DNA of 64,000 nucleotides from Acinetobacter lwoffii (GTDB lineage Bacteria > Pseudomonadota > Gammaproteobacteria > Pseudomonadales > Moraxellaceae). Under the pieces are notes generated by a model. That model had not been told where the DNA came from. It made no database searches and saw nothing but the letters and a program-made list of their open reading frames with translations. Location of the stretch: NCBI RefSeq assembly GCF_024129435.1, contig NZ_JAMXXN010000013.1, forward strand, positions 1-64,000. Direction: 5' to 3'. Within the stretch, counting starts at the first letter, position 1, and each line of letters starts with the position of its first letter. Both the position numbers and the translations under genes were made by a program. Shown here piece after piece: positions 50,669-61,068 of the stretch.

Positions 50669-51205
50669 TTATTTATTTGCTTCTGCATAAGCAGCAATTG
50701 AGTCCAGTACTTCTTGTTTCGCAACATCAGCACCTTCCCAACCACTGAGTTTCACCCATTTTCCTGGCTCTAAATCTTTGTAGTGCTGGAAGAAATGTTC
50801 GATCTGGCTGATCAACAATGGAGGAAGATCAGTATATTCCTGAACATCTTTGTAGATTGGAGTCAGTTTGTCATGTGGAACTGCAACCAGTTTCGCATCA
50901 ACACCACCGTCATCTTCCATGTTCAATTTACCGACAGGACGGCAACGAATCACAGAACCTGGCTCTACTGGATGAGGCGTTACAACCAGTACGTCTAATG
51001 GATCACCATCAAGCGATAGTGTGTTTGGTACATAACCGTAGTTTGCTGGGTAGAACATTGCTGTACCCATGAAACGGTCTACAAATAACGCATCAGAATC
51101 TTTATCGATTTCGTATTTGATTGGTGCTGCATTTGCAGGAATTTCGATGATCACATAGATATCGTTTGGCGCATCTTTACCCGCTGGGATATTGCTGTAG
51201 CTCAT
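50669..51205 (-). CDS. ppa: Inorganic pyrophosphatase
   Basis: This 178-residue family I pyrophosphatase has the [10 protein letters not shown] motif (near residue 65) with its three metal-binding Asp, and the usual [16 protein letters not shown] N-terminal site (here [11 protein letters not shown]). It hydrolyses pyrophosphate and pulls biosynthetic reactions forward. ATG 51205 gives the canonical start; a 15-codon extension exists in frame but has no ribosome-binding site. Single gene with its own terminator. Confidence 0.95.
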   Translation of the reverse strand: MSYSNIPAGKDAPNDIYVIIEIPANAAPIKYEIDKDSDALFVDRFMGTAMFYPANYGYVPNTLSLDGDPLDVLVVTPHPVEPGSVIRCRPVGKLNMEDDGGVDAKLVAVPHDKLTPIYKDVQEYTDLPPLLISQIEHFFQHYKDLEPGKWVKLSGWEGADVAKQEVLDSIAAYAEANK

Positions 51206-51322
51206 AGCATCACTCTTTAACAAGTTATATCTTTTAAAAAACCGCGACAATTATAACGGTTTTTAAAGATTTTTTTGGATTTTAAAATATCGAACTGTAA
51301 ATATGTCCGCAGACCTGATGAC

Positions 51323-51721
51323 TTAAACCAACTTGATGATCAGCAGCAATAAGGTCACAGGACATAACATCGAGAGCAACCATACGATAGAGCGTAAAGT
51401 CGCCCAGTTGGCCAGATAGCAGATTCCGTACAACACACGAAAAACCAGATAAGCCACACCAAAAATCATGACCAAATCTTGTGATATCACCATGTACTCT
51501 GCCATCAAGATCGCAGCAATAAAGAGTGGCAAACTTTCAAAGCTATTCTGCTGGGCAGCATTGGCGCGACTGGCCAAGCCTGAAGACTTTTCTAAAAATG
51601 CCCGTGGATTCTGATTGTCTTTGCTGCTGAAGCCTGCTGATTTTTTTGCAATCAATGTAAACACATAAGGCAAAAGACAAGCGGCCAAAATGAGATAAAT
51701 AACCCCACTAATGCTGTGCAT
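51323..51721 (-). CDS. MAPEG family membrane protein
   Basis: The 132-residue product has four predicted membrane segments and the MAPEG pattern (Arg-AFLEKSSGLASRANAAQQNSFES in the first loop, FRVLYGICYLANW late). MAPEG proteins are membrane glutathione transferases or relatives; bacterial ones of this short type have no proven substrate. Encoded alone, divergent from a small membrane protein. Confidence 0.8.
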   Translation of the reverse strand: MHSISGVIYLILAACLLPYVFTLIAKKSAGFSSKDNQNPRAFLEKSSGLASRANAAQQNSFESLPLFIAAILMAEYMVISQDLVMIFGVAYLVFRVLYGICYLANWATLRSIVWLLSMLCPVTLLLLIIKLV

Positions 51722-51821
51722 CTGTTTTTTCTCATGAAAATTTTATCTCTATCATAGCATGGCATTTCGTGAATAAATTTTGTTAAATAGAGTGCTTTTT
51801 ATTACTTGTTAAGGATTCACT

Positions 51822-52202
51822 ATGGTCGCGCCTGATCAAAATGAAATGTTCGATGTCCTCGAGAAACAACGCCAGCATCAACGTCAAGTGGATCGCGTAT
51901 TAAAAATTGTCCTACCGATTGTGGCATTTCTGATGGCTGTCATTTGTGCCAATATGAATATCTGGTCACCAATCTTCACCTTTGCCATTTTATGGATTGC
52001 CTTTTATTTCGTCGGTATCAAGCGTATGCCTCTCTGGCACTGGCTGGTCGCGATTCTGGTGTATTGCTTGGTCGATAACATTCTAAGTTATGGCAGCTTT
52101 AATCAAACCGGATTTACTCGCCAGTTTGGCACCATGTTTATGTTCTTGGGAGTAGTTGGTGTAGGTCGTCCTTATTTTGATCGCTGGTTAATGAAAAAAT
52201 AA
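51822..52202 (+). CDS. Small membrane protein of unknown function
   Basis: The 126-residue protein has three or four membrane segments (about 26-44, 47-65, 72-90, 103-118) after a charged N-terminal helix (MFDVLEKQRQHQRQVDRVLK). No family was recognised. Its start is supported by an AAGGATTCAC-type site upstream. It ends at a strong terminator, so it is a real transcription unit. Confidence 0.6.
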   Translation: MVAPDQNEMFDVLEKQRQHQRQVDRVLKIVLPIVAFLMAVICANMNIWSPIFTFAILWIAFYFVGIKRMPLWHWLVAILVYCLVDNILSYGSFNQTGFTRQFGTMFMFLGVVGVGRPYFDRWLMKK

Positions 52203-52214
52203 AAAGTCCAAATC

Positions 52215-52243
52215 AAAAAAAGCGCCTGACGGCGCTTTTTTTT
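52215..52243. terminator. Bidirectional terminator before fadD
   Basis: AGCGCC/GGCGCT with a 4-base loop, flanked by an A-run and a run of eight T residues, between convergent genes. Confidence 0.9.
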
Positions 52244-52253
52244 CTTATAGGTA

Positions 52254-53930
52254 TTAGGCTGTTTTACGTAAATCTTTACGCAGGATTTTACCTACGTTTG
52301 ATTTTGGCAATTCATCCATAAACTCGACATAACGTGGACGTTTATAACCGGTCAGGTTTTCTTTAGCGAATGCTAAAACTTCTTCTGTGGTTAAAGACGG
52401 ATCTTTTTTCACGACAAACAGTTTTGGCACTTCACCTGATTTTTCATCTGGCACACCAATCGCAGCCACTTCCAGTACTTTTGGATGAGTTGCTACAACC
52501 TCTTCAATCTCAGATGGATAGACGTTAAAACCAGACACTAGAATCATGTCTTTCTTACGATCTACAATTTTCACATAACCACGTGAATCCATAACACCGA
52601 TATCACCGGTACGGAAGAAGCCATTCACCATGACCTTTTCAGTTTCATCTGGACGGTTCCAGTAGCCTTTCATGACCTGAGGACCACGGATTGAAATTTC
52701 ACCTTGCTCACCCAGTGGAACTTCATTGCCTTCATCATCCAGAATAGCCACTTCAGTCAATGGCAATGGAATGCCAATAGTGCCACTGAATTCTTCAGAC
52801 GCAGGTGGGTTTGCTGTTGCCACCGGAGAAGTTTCAGACAAGCCATAACCTTCAACGATATTGGTTCCGGTAACTTTCTTCCATGCTGCTGCGGTAGAAG
52901 GAAGTACGGCCATACCGCCGCCCATCGCCATTTTCAATTTGCTATGATCAAGTTGCTTGAACTCTTCATTGTTTACCAGCGCATTGAAAAGTGTGTTCAC
53001 TGCCGGGAAGAAAGTCGGCTGGTATTTACGTAGCTCTTTCATCACCGCAGGTAAATCACGCGGGTTTGGAATCAGAACATTCGCCTGACCTTTGTACATA
53101 CCGTAAAGTGCGCATACCATGAATGCAAAGATATGATAAAGCGGCAAAGCACAGAAAATACGGTCATCTGGCTGACCATCTTGCGCACCAAATTTACTCT
53201 GGAAGATGCCGTCACACTGCAGCATGTTCGCAACCAAGTTACGATGTGTCAGTTCAGCGCCTTTAGATACGCCTGTGGTACCACCTGTGTATTGAAGAAC
53301 TGCTGTATCGCTAAGGGTCAATTCAGGGCGTTTATAGTTACTTGGATTAACTTTAGATAACGCCGCATTGAATCTCACATGGCCTGGAATATCCCAAGCT
53401 GGAATTTGCTTGCGTACAGAACGCAATACAAAGTTCACCAGTGTCCCTTTCAAGGCACCCAGCATGTCACCGACAGAAGCTACCACGACATGTTTCACCG
53501 GTGTTTTACCAATAATCGCTTGATAAACAGAAGCAAAGTTTTCAATAATCACCAGCACTTCAGCGCCAGAGTCATTTAATTGATGCTCAAGTTCACGTGA
53601 TGTATAGAGTGGATTCACGTTGACCAGTACCAAACCTGCGCGGAACACCCCAAGTGCCACAACCGGATACTGAAGAACGTTTGGCATCATCACTGCCACA
53701 CGTGAACCTTTTGCCAACCCCAAGCTTTGTAGATAAGTTGCAAACTTGCGGCTCGCCTCTTCCAATTCATTGAAAGTCATAGCCTTATCCATAAAGATAA
53801 AGGCATCACGCGAGCCGAATTTTTGGAAATTACGCTCAAAAACATCTACTAGAGAAGTATTTTCTGCTGGTAATTCTACTGTTTCTGGAATCCCTGTTTT
53901 TTGGTATTCAGCAAACCAAATTTTTTCCAT
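52254..53930 (-). CDS. fadD: Long-chain fatty acid-CoA ligase
   Basis: The 558-residue acyl-CoA synthetase has the ATP/AMP motif YTGGTTGVSKG (214-224), the VEGYGLSETSP linker region, and the FRTGDIG and C-terminal KSNVGKILRKDLR (catalytic Lys) blocks. It activates long-chain fatty acids for beta-oxidation or phospholipid use at the inner membrane. ATG 53930 has GGAGAG upstream; a 19-codon extension is in frame but lacks support. Single gene; parC is upstream on the same strand. Confidence 0.88.
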   Translation of the reverse strand: MEKIWFAEYQKTGIPETVELPAENTSLVDVFERNFQKFGSRDAFIFMDKAMTFNELEEASRKFATYLQSLGLAKGSRVAVMMPNVLQYPVVALGVFRAGLVLVNVNPLYTSRELEHQLNDSGAEVLVIIENFASVYQAIIGKTPVKHVVVASVGDMLGALKGTLVNFVLRSVRKQIPAWDIPGHVRFNAALSKVNPSNYKRPELTLSDTAVLQYTGGTTGVSKGAELTHRNLVANMLQCDGIFQSKFGAQDGQPDDRIFCALPLYHIFAFMVCALYGMYKGQANVLIPNPRDLPAVMKELRKYQPTFFPAVNTLFNALVNNEEFKQLDHSKLKMAMGGGMAVLPSTAAAWKKVTGTNIVEGYGLSETSPVATANPPASEEFSGTIGIPLPLTEVAILDDEGNEVPLGEQGEISIRGPQVMKGYWNRPDETEKVMVNGFFRTGDIGVMDSRGYVKIVDRKKDMILVSGFNVYPSEIEEVVATHPKVLEVAAIGVPDEKSGEVPKLFVVKKDPSLTTEEVLAFAKENLTGYKRPRYVEFMDELPKSNVGKILRKDLRKTA

Positions 53931-54020
53931 AATGGCCATCTCTCCAATCATAATCCTTAGTATTTCAACTGTTTTTTTCAATATCACACGCCATTTTTAG
54001 ACTTGTATATGTGCGATATT

Positions 54021-54075
54021 GCATCCATCTTGTTGAATCGTTGTTCATATATAACGTATTTCGCAGGATGGATGC
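54021..54075. repeat. 9-bp inverted repeat downstream of parC
   Basis: GCATCCATC (54021-54029) and GATGGATGC (54067-54075) are perfect inverted copies separated by 37 bases, 6 bases after the parC stop. It may be a weak stem-loop ending parC transcription; no T-run follows. Confidence 0.4.
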
Positions 54076-54080
54076 TAGTC

Positions 54081-56300
54081 TTATCTTTGAATCAACAGTT
54101 TATTTGCTTTTTGATATCCGCGTGGTAAAAGCTGTCCTTTTGCACCGCGCTTACCGATATATTTGCGCAAATCATCCCCTTTTAATTTTAACTGCTGTTG
54201 TCCTGCAAGCACTTGAATTATTTCATCAAGCTTCAATATTGTTATGGACAAAATTTGATCACTATCTTCAAGTTGTATCAATTTATTTCCTTTACCTTTG
54301 TTCAATACAGGTAATTCTGCTAAATCGACAATCAACAGGCGTCCTGCTGAACTGAGCAGTGCAACATGCGTGGCATCATCGAGTGGCTGCAGGTTCATGA
54401 CCTCTGCCCCTTCAGATAAATTCAGGAAAGCTTTCCCCGCTTTGGCACTGGTATCCAGCTGCTTGGCCTGGGTTTTAAAACCATAACCTTTATTACTTGC
54501 CGCTAGAATTTCAGTTTCATCCTCTGCCACCAGAACCTGTTTAAAACCCACCCCACTGCCAGGAGACAGTTTTGAACTGAGCGGCTCACCGAGACCACGT
54601 GCGGATGGCAATGTGTTGATGGCCAAGGCATAGCTACGGCCAGTGTCATCTAATACATAAACGCGTTGATTGGATTTGCCCTGTGCATGACTCAAGTACT
54701 GATCACCCGCACGGAAATTCAGATTTTCTGCATCGACTTCATGACCTTTGGCACAGCGAATCCAGCCAGCTTCTGATAACACCACCGTTACCGGATCGGC
54801 CGGCAACATTTCAGTTTCATTAATTGCAGCAGCTTCGGCACGTTGTACGATTGGCGAACGGCGATCATCACCAAATTTCTTGGCATCGTCTTTCAGTTCA
54901 GAAATGATCAGGCTTTTTAAAGATTCTGGATTGGCCAGTTGTTCACGAATTAATGCCGCTTTTGCTTCCAGTTCTTCCTGCTCACGGCGCATTTCCATTT
55001 CTTCAAGCTTGGCTAAATGACGCAATTTTAGTTCTAGAATCGCTTCGGCCTGAATCTCGTCAATATTAAAACGCTGCATCAAAACTGGTTTTGGCTGATC
55101 TTCTTCACGAATAATCTGAATCACTTCGTCAATATTCAGATAAGCAATGATCAAACCGCCGAGAATATGTAGGCGTTTTTCGATCTTGTTCAGATGATAT
55201 TGCAGACGGCGTGTTACCGTGGTTTTACGGATTTCAATCCATTCCAGCAAAATACGACGAATTGATTTCACCTGTGGACGGCCATCGGCACCAATCATGT
55301 TCATATTGACACGATAACTGGATTCCAGATCGGTGGTGGCAAACAAGTGACTCATCACCGATTCGGCATCAATACGATTCGAACGCAGAACAATGACTAA
55401 ACGGGTTGGATTGGCATGATCCGATTCATCCCGTACATCACTGACCAGTGGCAGTTTTTTGGCCTGCATCTGATCGGCAATCTGGGTGATGATTTTGGAG
55501 CCTGAGACCTGATATGGCAGTTCGGTGATGATAATTTCGTTTTTATCGACGCTATAGACCGCACGCATGCGATAACTGCCACGACCTGTGGTCTGAATTT
55601 TTAACAGTTCAGCAGGCGGGGTGATAATTTCGGCTTTGGTCGGCAAGTCTGGCGCAGGAATATATTCTGCGATTTTTTCATCGGTCAGGTTCGGATTACG
55701 AATTAGCGCAATCGTCCCTTTGACCACTTCACGCAGGTTATGCGGTGGAATGTCTGTGGCCATACCGACAGCAATACCAGTGGTGCCATTCAGCAAGATG
55801 TTCGGTACACGTGCCGGCAAGTTCACCGGTTCTTTCATCGAACCGTCAAAGTTGTCCTGCCATTCACAGGTGCCCTGTCCCAGTTCAGACAGTAATAGTT
55901 CACTGTACTGGGAAAGCTTGGCTTCGGTATAACGCATCGCTGCGAAAGACTTTGGATCATCTGGTGAACCCCAGTTGCCCTGCCCTTCAATAAACGGGTA
56001 ACGATAACTAAAGGGCTGTGCCATCAGCACCATGGCTTCATAACAGGCCAAGTCACCATGCGGATGGTATTTACCCAGTACGTCACCGACTGTACGTGCC
56101 GATTTCTTTGGTTTGCTGGTCCATTTCAGGCCCAGCTCACTCATGGCATAGACAATCCGGCGCTGTACCGGTTTCAGGCCATCGCTAATATGAGGGAGTG
56201 CCCGATCCATAATCACGTACATGGCGTAATTCAGATAAGCTTGTTCGGTAAATTCTGCTACGGAGCGGTTTTCTGTCGCATGATGCGCAAGGCTTGTCAT
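54081..56300 (-). CDS. parC: DNA topoisomerase IV subunit A
   Basis: The 739-residue ParC has the catalytic Tyr124 in [11 protein letters not shown], the winged-helix domain and a C-terminal beta-pinwheel domain. With ParE it decatenates daughter chromosomes and is a fluoroquinolone target. In the quinolone-resistance-determining region residue 84 is Leu ([11 protein letters not shown]) where Ser is normal; Glu88 is unchanged. The codon is TTG (56051-56049 on the minus strand), one base from TCG. Intact full-length gene. Confidence 0.96.
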   Translation of the reverse strand: MTSLAHHATENRSVAEFTEQAYLNYAMYVIMDRALPHISDGLKPVQRRIVYAMSELGLKWTSKPKKSARTVGDVLGKYHPHGDLACYEAMVLMAQPFSYRYPFIEGQGNWGSPDDPKSFAAMRYTEAKLSQYSELLLSELGQGTCEWQDNFDGSMKEPVNLPARVPNILLNGTTGIAVGMATDIPPHNLREVVKGTIALIRNPNLTDEKIAEYIPAPDLPTKAEIITPPAELLKIQTTGRGSYRMRAVYSVDKNEIIITELPYQVSGSKIITQIADQMQAKKLPLVSDVRDESDHANPTRLVIVLRSNRIDAESVMSHLFATTDLESSYRVNMNMIGADGRPQVKSIRRILLEWIEIRKTTVTRRLQYHLNKIEKRLHILGGLIIAYLNIDEVIQIIREEDQPKPVLMQRFNIDEIQAEAILELKLRHLAKLEEMEMRREQEELEAKAALIREQLANPESLKSLIISELKDDAKKFGDDRRSPIVQRAEAAAINETEMLPADPVTVVLSEAGWIRCAKGHEVDAENLNFRAGDQYLSHAQGKSNQRVYVLDDTGRSYALAINTLPSARGLGEPLSSKLSPGSGVGFKQVLVAEDETEILAASNKGYGFKTQAKQLDTSAKAGKAFLNLSEGAEVMNLQPLDDATHVALLSSAGRLLIVDLAELPVLNKGKGNKLIQLEDSDQILSITILKLDEIIQVLAGQQQLKLKGDDLRKYIGKRGAKGQLLPRGYQKANKLLIQR

Positions 56301-56465
56301 AACAACCTATAGTCCTAAATAATTCGTTTTTGTATCAATGTTTCTTATGCTAAGTCGTGGCTGTAGATGACACAAGGGCATCAAATCGTTCAGCGCGACA
56401 ATTTGTGTCTTATGGCCTAAAAATATCCACTTTATAGGCCCTAAGCAACTAAAAATTCATTCCCT

Positions 56466-57785
56466 TTATAAGCCCATCGATTCCAGGGTCTTGCCTTTGG
56501 TTTCTTCACCCAGGACCAGAATCACAATCGCGACAGCGACCAAAACTGCCGTAAACATGGTAAAGACATAGCTGAAACCGTTTGGCATGCCCATCAGATG
56601 GGTTACTGCAAAAGGTGCCGCGATACCGCCAATCCGGCCTACTGCACCAGCCCAGCCTGAACCAAAGGCACGGATATTGGTCGGATATTGTTCCGGGGTA
56701 TAAGTGTAGAGCACGCCCCAGGCACCCAGATTAAAGAAGGACATCAGACAGCCCCAAATCACGATTTCAGTAACACTACCCGACTGGCCAAAGAAATAGG
56801 CCGAGATCGCGCACATACCGATAAAGCCGGCCAGAGTCGGCTTACGACCCAGCTTTTCGACCAGCCATGCCGCCACCAGATAACCGGGCAACTGCGCCAG
56901 AATCATAATCAGCACATATTCAAATGACTGGACAATGCTATAACCTTCTTTGACCAGTAAACTTGGTAACCAGGTAAAAATGCCATAATAAGAGAAAATA
57001 ATACCGAACCAGATCAGCCATAGCATAAGCGTACGGCGTGCAAAAATACCCGACCATAACTGTGAAAATGAAATATTCTGCTTCTCTGCAACGGGTTTCA
57101 CTTCAAAAATTTCATAGACTTGAACGCCACATTGACGCTCAATCTTTTTGACCAGTGCCGAAGCTTCCTCTATACGACCACGGTTAATCAGGAATGGAAT
57201 AGATTCCGGTACCATTTTCCAGATTACAATGGCATACAGCGCAGGCAGGCCACCAATCATGAAAGCAGTTTGCCAACCAAAATCAGGAATAACAAAGCGC
57301 GATACCAGCGCCGCAACCAGCCAGCCTAGCCCCCAAAAACTTTCCAGCAAGACAATAAAACGGCCACGCACATGTGCAGGAATATATTCACTGACCAGCG
57401 TTACGGCCACGGGTAACTGACCACCCAAGCCTAAACCGACAATAAAACGGAATACTAGTAGCCAAGTCAGATTCGGTGCAAAAGCGCAGGCTGCCGTGGC
57501 CAAGCTATAAATGACCAGAGTCGCAGCAAAGACTGTTTTACGGCCAAAACGGTCTGCCAGGCCACCTGAACAAATCGCCCCGATCGCCATGCCGACAAAA
57601 CCGATCGACACTACCCAGCTTTTTTGATCCGCAGTCATCTGCCAGTCTTCAGCCATTTTGGCCAGGATAAAGGAAATCAATCCGGTATCCATCGCATCAA
57701 ACATCCAGCCCAGTCCAATCACCACCAGCAAGGTGTAGTGAAACCTACCAATCGGTAAGCGTTGTATGCGAGAAACTAAATCCAT
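56466..57785 (-). CDS. niaP: Nicotinate transporter NiaP (MFS)
   Basis: This 439-residue, 12-segment major facilitator has the GGLADRFGRK loop motif and closely follows NiaP of Bacillus and Acinetobacter: GLGWMFDAMDTG, RGRFIVLLESFWGLGWLVAAL and LGAWGVLYTYTPEQYPT are the clearest blocks. It imports niacin for NAD synthesis. No nad operator was identified upstream. It lies alone, upstream of parC on the same strand. Confidence 0.82.
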   Translation of the reverse strand: MDLVSRIQRLPIGRFHYTLLVVIGLGWMFDAMDTGLISFILAKMAEDWQMTADQKSWVVSIGFVGMAIGAICSGGLADRFGRKTVFAATLVIYSLATAACAFAPNLTWLLVFRFIVGLGLGGQLPVAVTLVSEYIPAHVRGRFIVLLESFWGLGWLVAALVSRFVIPDFGWQTAFMIGGLPALYAIVIWKMVPESIPFLINRGRIEEASALVKKIERQCGVQVYEIFEVKPVAEKQNISFSQLWSGIFARRTLMLWLIWFGIIFSYYGIFTWLPSLLVKEGYSIVQSFEYVLIMILAQLPGYLVAAWLVEKLGRKPTLAGFIGMCAISAYFFGQSGSVTEIVIWGCLMSFFNLGAWGVLYTYTPEQYPTNIRAFGSGWAGAVGRIGGIAAPFAVTHLMGMPNGFSYVFTMFTAVLVAVAIVILVLGEETKGKTLESMGL

Positions 57786-57875
57786 AACAAAAATCTCTGA
57801 TCAGGTGGAACGGGAGATGCTGCTTTCTCAACAGGTGGGCTGCTTTATATTTTTTATACTACGAATTGAGTTGAA

Positions 57876-57897
57876 TGCGGCTATTTTTATTGCCGCA
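57876..57897. other. Hairpin downstream of the UPF0126 gene
   Basis: TGCGGC (57876-57881) and GCCGCA (57892-57897) pair around an A/T-rich 10-base loop, 18 bases after the stop of the UPF0126 gene. There is no following T-run, so terminator function is doubtful. Confidence 0.35.
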
Positions 57898-57914
57898 CTT
57901 CATACATTTAAAAA

Positions 57915-58559
57915 TTAAGATTCGTCTTTGGAAGATGCCGAGTGCTCATCATCATCTTTATAAATGAATTTTGGCATTTCCAGACCAAAATAGATGGCGA
58001 TCAGACGTAAGCTAAAACCAAAAGTCAGGGTAGACAGAATGGTCAAATCCTGCGACAAGCCGTAGTGACTACAGAGCCAGTAAAAGATCACTGAAACAAA
58101 GGCAATACTGGCATACAGTTCACGGCGGAACACCAGCGGCACGTCATTACATAAAATGTCACGCAAAATCCCGCCAGACACTCCAGTCAAAACACCCGCG
58201 ACGGCGCTGACCACAAAACCATGTCCCATTTCCAGGGCAATCTGACAGCCAATAATGGTAAAGCCAATGAGGCCCAAGGCATCCAGCACCAGGAAGACAT
58301 TACGTAACTGTCGCATCCATTTTGCAATCAGAATGGTGACGAAGGCGGCACAGCAGGTCAGCACCAAATATTCGGGATGTTTGACCCAAGTCAAGGGATA
58401 GTGTCCGAGCAGAACATCGCGGACCGAACCACCACCCAGTGCAGTAACACAGGCAATAATCATCACGCCAAACCAGTCCATGCTGCGCCGGCCAGCGGAC
58501 AGCGCCCCGGTCATGGCTTCAGCGGTAATTGCAATAATATAGATGACGGTCAGTAACAT
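57915..58559 (-). CDS. UPF0126/TRIC-family membrane protein
   Basis: The 214-residue product has seven predicted membrane segments and the two Gly-rich repeats of the family (GGGSVRDVLLG near residue 41 and GVSGGILRDILCN near residue 130). The family resembles trimeric intracellular cation channels; bacterial members such as YicG and YadS have no settled substrate, with glycine proposed for some. The C-terminus is Asp/Ser-rich. It lies between niaP and ychJ without clear cotranscription. Confidence 0.85.
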   Translation of the reverse strand: MLLTVIYIIAITAEAMTGALSAGRRSMDWFGVMIIACVTALGGGSVRDVLLGHYPLTWVKHPEYLVLTCCAAFVTILIAKWMRQLRNVFLVLDALGLIGFTIIGCQIALEMGHGFVVSAVAGVLTGVSGGILRDILCNDVPLVFRRELYASIAFVSVIFYWLCSHYGLSQDLTILSTLTFGFSLRLIAIYFGLEMPKFIYKDDDEHSASSKDES

Positions 58560-58620
58560 CGCCCTGCTTCCACCTGAGGCTATGAGATGGCGGCTATTCT
58601 AAGCTAAATCTGTGTGAAAG

Positions 58621-59085
58621 TTATAAGAATCCGCCACAACATTGCTTAAATTTTTTCCCCGAGCCACAAATGCAGGCCTGTTTCATGGTGATGGTCTGGT
58701 CTGTAGTCGGATCCAGAAAATACCAGCGACCTTCAAACTTCACAAAATGCGAAGCTTCATGATGAACCTGTGCCTGCTTGCCATCATAATAATGTGCCTT
58801 AAACTCAACTAAGGCATGATTTTTATCCAGTTTTTCATTGGCTTGAACAATTTCAAGCTTTAACCACTGATTGGCCTTGCTCCAATCGCTAATTGCCTGC
58901 AAGTCCAGCGCCTGTTGCTGCCCCAGTGCGGTCGTGGTTTTGATGTAATCGATTTCATGCTTGGCAAAGGCACTATAACGGGAACGCATGAGTTGCTGCG
59001 CAGTTTTTGCGATCTGTTTACCTGCATGCAGCGGCTGACAACAGCTGTGATATTCGCCTTGTCCACATGGACATGCTTCTGACAT
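58621..59085 (-). CDS. ychJ: YchJ-family SEC-C protein
   Basis: The 154-residue product has a zinc-binding SEC-C motif at each end (CPCGQGEYHSCC near the start, CICGSGKKFKQCC at the end) around an NTF2-like domain, as in E. coli YchJ (UPF0225). Its role is unknown. The ATG at 59085 gives the canonical MSEACPCG start; the 9-codon extension is in frame. Single gene. Confidence 0.87.
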   Translation of the reverse strand: MSEACPCGQGEYHSCCQPLHAGKQIAKTAQQLMRSRYSAFAKHEIDYIKTTTALGQQQALDLQAISDWSKANQWLKLEIVQANEKLDKNHALVEFKAHYYDGKQAQVHHEASHFVKFEGRWYFLDPTTDQTITMKQACICGSGKKFKQCCGGFL

Positions 59086-59158
59086 TTCAGTTCCATAAAA
59101 ATAGCCCGACAATGCGGGCTATTTTAGCAAACTTTACAGGCCAAACATTGGCTAGAGT

Positions 59159-60736
59159 CTAGTCCTGTGCAGGAAGCTGCGGAATGATATGCACTTTATC
59201 AATCTTATGACCGTCCATGGTGACGACCTCAAAGATATGCCCATCTGCTTCAAACTTTTCACCGCTATGTGGTAAACGTGCCATATGAAATAACACATAG
59301 CCAGATAAAGTCGAATATTCCTCAGTTTCATTGACCAGATCACGATCCAGCAGCAACGAAACATGACGAATATCGGTAGAACCATCCAGAATCAGGCTAC
59401 CATCTTCTAGGCTTTCTGCGGCGGCTTGCAACTCATCTTCATCCGGGAATTCACCGGCAATCGCTTCCAGTACATCAATTGGGGTGGCAATCCCTTCAAT
59501 CGAACCATATTCATTCAGGACAATGGCCATTTGTAATGGCGCTTGACGCAATTGTTCCATTACCATCAAGACTTGGGCATTTTCATGCACGATAACCGGT
59601 TCACGTAAATGCTTTTCAAAATCCAGCACCCCGGTTTCAATATATTCGTTCAGAACTTTATGGGTCAGTACCACACCGGCAATATTGTCCAGCTCACCAC
59701 GCGCCACGATCAGACGTGAATGGCTCATTTGCAATAACTGTTCTTTGATACTGTCGGGCTCATTGTCCAGATCAATCCATTCTAGTTCAGGACGTGGCGT
59801 CATCACCGACTTGACCGGACGTTCCGACAGACCCAGTACCCCCTGCACCATGACACTGTGATAAATACCGTTTTCATCATTAAAGACTTCATCAGCAAAG
59901 GCACGTGTCGCCAGAACATCTTCCGGCTCAGAAGAATCATTGTCCTGAGCAGGTTTACCACCCAGCATCCGCATTACGGCAGAAGCAGTACGGTAGCGCA
60001 TGTCGGTGGTGGTCACCATTTTTTCCTGATTGCGTTTCATGGTCTGGTTAATAAATTCGACAATCACCGAGAAGCCAATTGCAGCATACAGGTAACCTTT
60101 CGGAATATGGAAACCGAAGCCTTCGACCACCAGCGAGAAGCCGATCATCATCAGGAAGCCCAGACACAGAATCACCACGGTCGGATGTCTGTTGACGAAA
60201 TCCATCAGAGCTTTGGATGCCCAGAGCATAATCCCGATGGCAATAATCACGGCAATCATCATCACTGACAGGTCTTTGACCATACCAACCGCAGTAATCA
60301 CGCTGTCTAATGAGAATACGGCGTCCAGCACCACGATCTGGACAATCACCATCCAGAATACCGCATGGACCGGATTTTCTTCTTTGATGACGGGTTTGGC
60401 TTCCAGACGCTCATGCAGTTCCATGGTGCCTTTAAACAGCAGGAACACCCCACCAAACAATAGAATCAGATCGCGGCCCGAGAAAGCATGATCAAAGATG
60501 TGGAATAGTGGATCAGTGAGGGTCACTACCCAGGCAATCGAGGCCAGTAAGATCAAACGCATCAGCAGGGCCAGCATCAAGCCGACAATCCGCGCCGTAT
60601 TACGTTGTTCTGGTGGCAGTTTCTCCGCCAAAATAGCAATGAAAACCAGATTGTCGATCCCGAGTACAATCTCAAGAACAATCAACGTGAGTAAACCGAC
60701 CCAGGCTGAAGGGTCTGACATCCATTCAAAGATCAT
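59159..60736 (-). CDS. TerC-type membrane protein with CBS pair and CorC domain
   Basis: The 525-residue product has a TerC domain with seven membrane segments (about 1-240), a CBS pair (about 300-425) and a C-terminal CorC/HlyC ion-efflux domain (about 440-520). TerC relatives such as Alx export manganese or other cations; CBS pairs sense adenylates. The same layout is found in YoaE and YegH. A CCTGA/TCAGG hairpin (60747-60759) holds the ribosome-binding site. No yybP-ykoY riboswitch was recognised upstream. Confidence 0.88.
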   Translation of the reverse strand: MIFEWMSDPSAWVGLLTLIVLEIVLGIDNLVFIAILAEKLPPEQRNTARIVGLMLALLMRLILLASIAWVVTLTDPLFHIFDHAFSGRDLILLFGGVFLLFKGTMELHERLEAKPVIKEENPVHAVFWMVIVQIVVLDAVFSLDSVITAVGMVKDLSVMMIAVIIAIGIMLWASKALMDFVNRHPTVVILCLGFLMMIGFSLVVEGFGFHIPKGYLYAAIGFSVIVEFINQTMKRNQEKMVTTTDMRYRTASAVMRMLGGKPAQDNDSSEPEDVLATRAFADEVFNDENGIYHSVMVQGVLGLSERPVKSVMTPRPELEWIDLDNEPDSIKEQLLQMSHSRLIVARGELDNIAGVVLTHKVLNEYIETGVLDFEKHLREPVIVHENAQVLMVMEQLRQAPLQMAIVLNEYGSIEGIATPIDVLEAIAGEFPDEDELQAAAESLEDGSLILDGSTDIRHVSLLLDRDLVNETEEYSTLSGYVLFHMARLPHSGEKFEADGHIFEVVTMDGHKIDKVHIIPQLPAQD

Positions 60737-61068
60737 ACGCTTGGCTCCTGAAGCTCAGGACTGCAGCATGGAATCACCTGACGCTGTGACACAGCAAAAC
60801 AGAATTTTTTATATTGAATAAGATCAATTATTTGGCGTAGATTTATAAAGTTAAACGGCCAACTACCACTACCCATCGTCGTTCTATTGTTGTGAAACCA
60901 ATTTTCAGTATATCAAGATCAATTTGAAATTCACCTGTTTTCATAGCTGTTTATCGATGAATTTTGCTGAGCCCTATTGCAGTGAAAATGTCCCTGCTCA
61001 CAGAATTGTCATATTTATTAATTAAGCTATAGTCACAAGAAAGAAAAATGATAAGGTGAAGAAAATAA
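60737..61068. other. Divergent gap between the terC-type and LOG genes
   Basis: 332 bases without a gene. The left end carries the hairpin over the terC-type ribosome-binding site (60747-60759). The right end carries a sigma-70-like promoter for the LOG gene (61006-61033). Nothing else was recognised. Confidence 0.55.
61006..61033 (+). promoter_or_regulatory. Putative promoter of the LOG gene
   Basis: TTGTCA (61006-61011) and TATAGT (61028-61033), 16 bases apart, about 35 bases before the start codon. Confidence 0.5.

Noticed and set aside
60737..60900. Possible yybP-ykoY manganese riboswitch before the terC-type gene
   Set aside because: The conserved GGGGAG-type core sequences are not seen on the minus strand.
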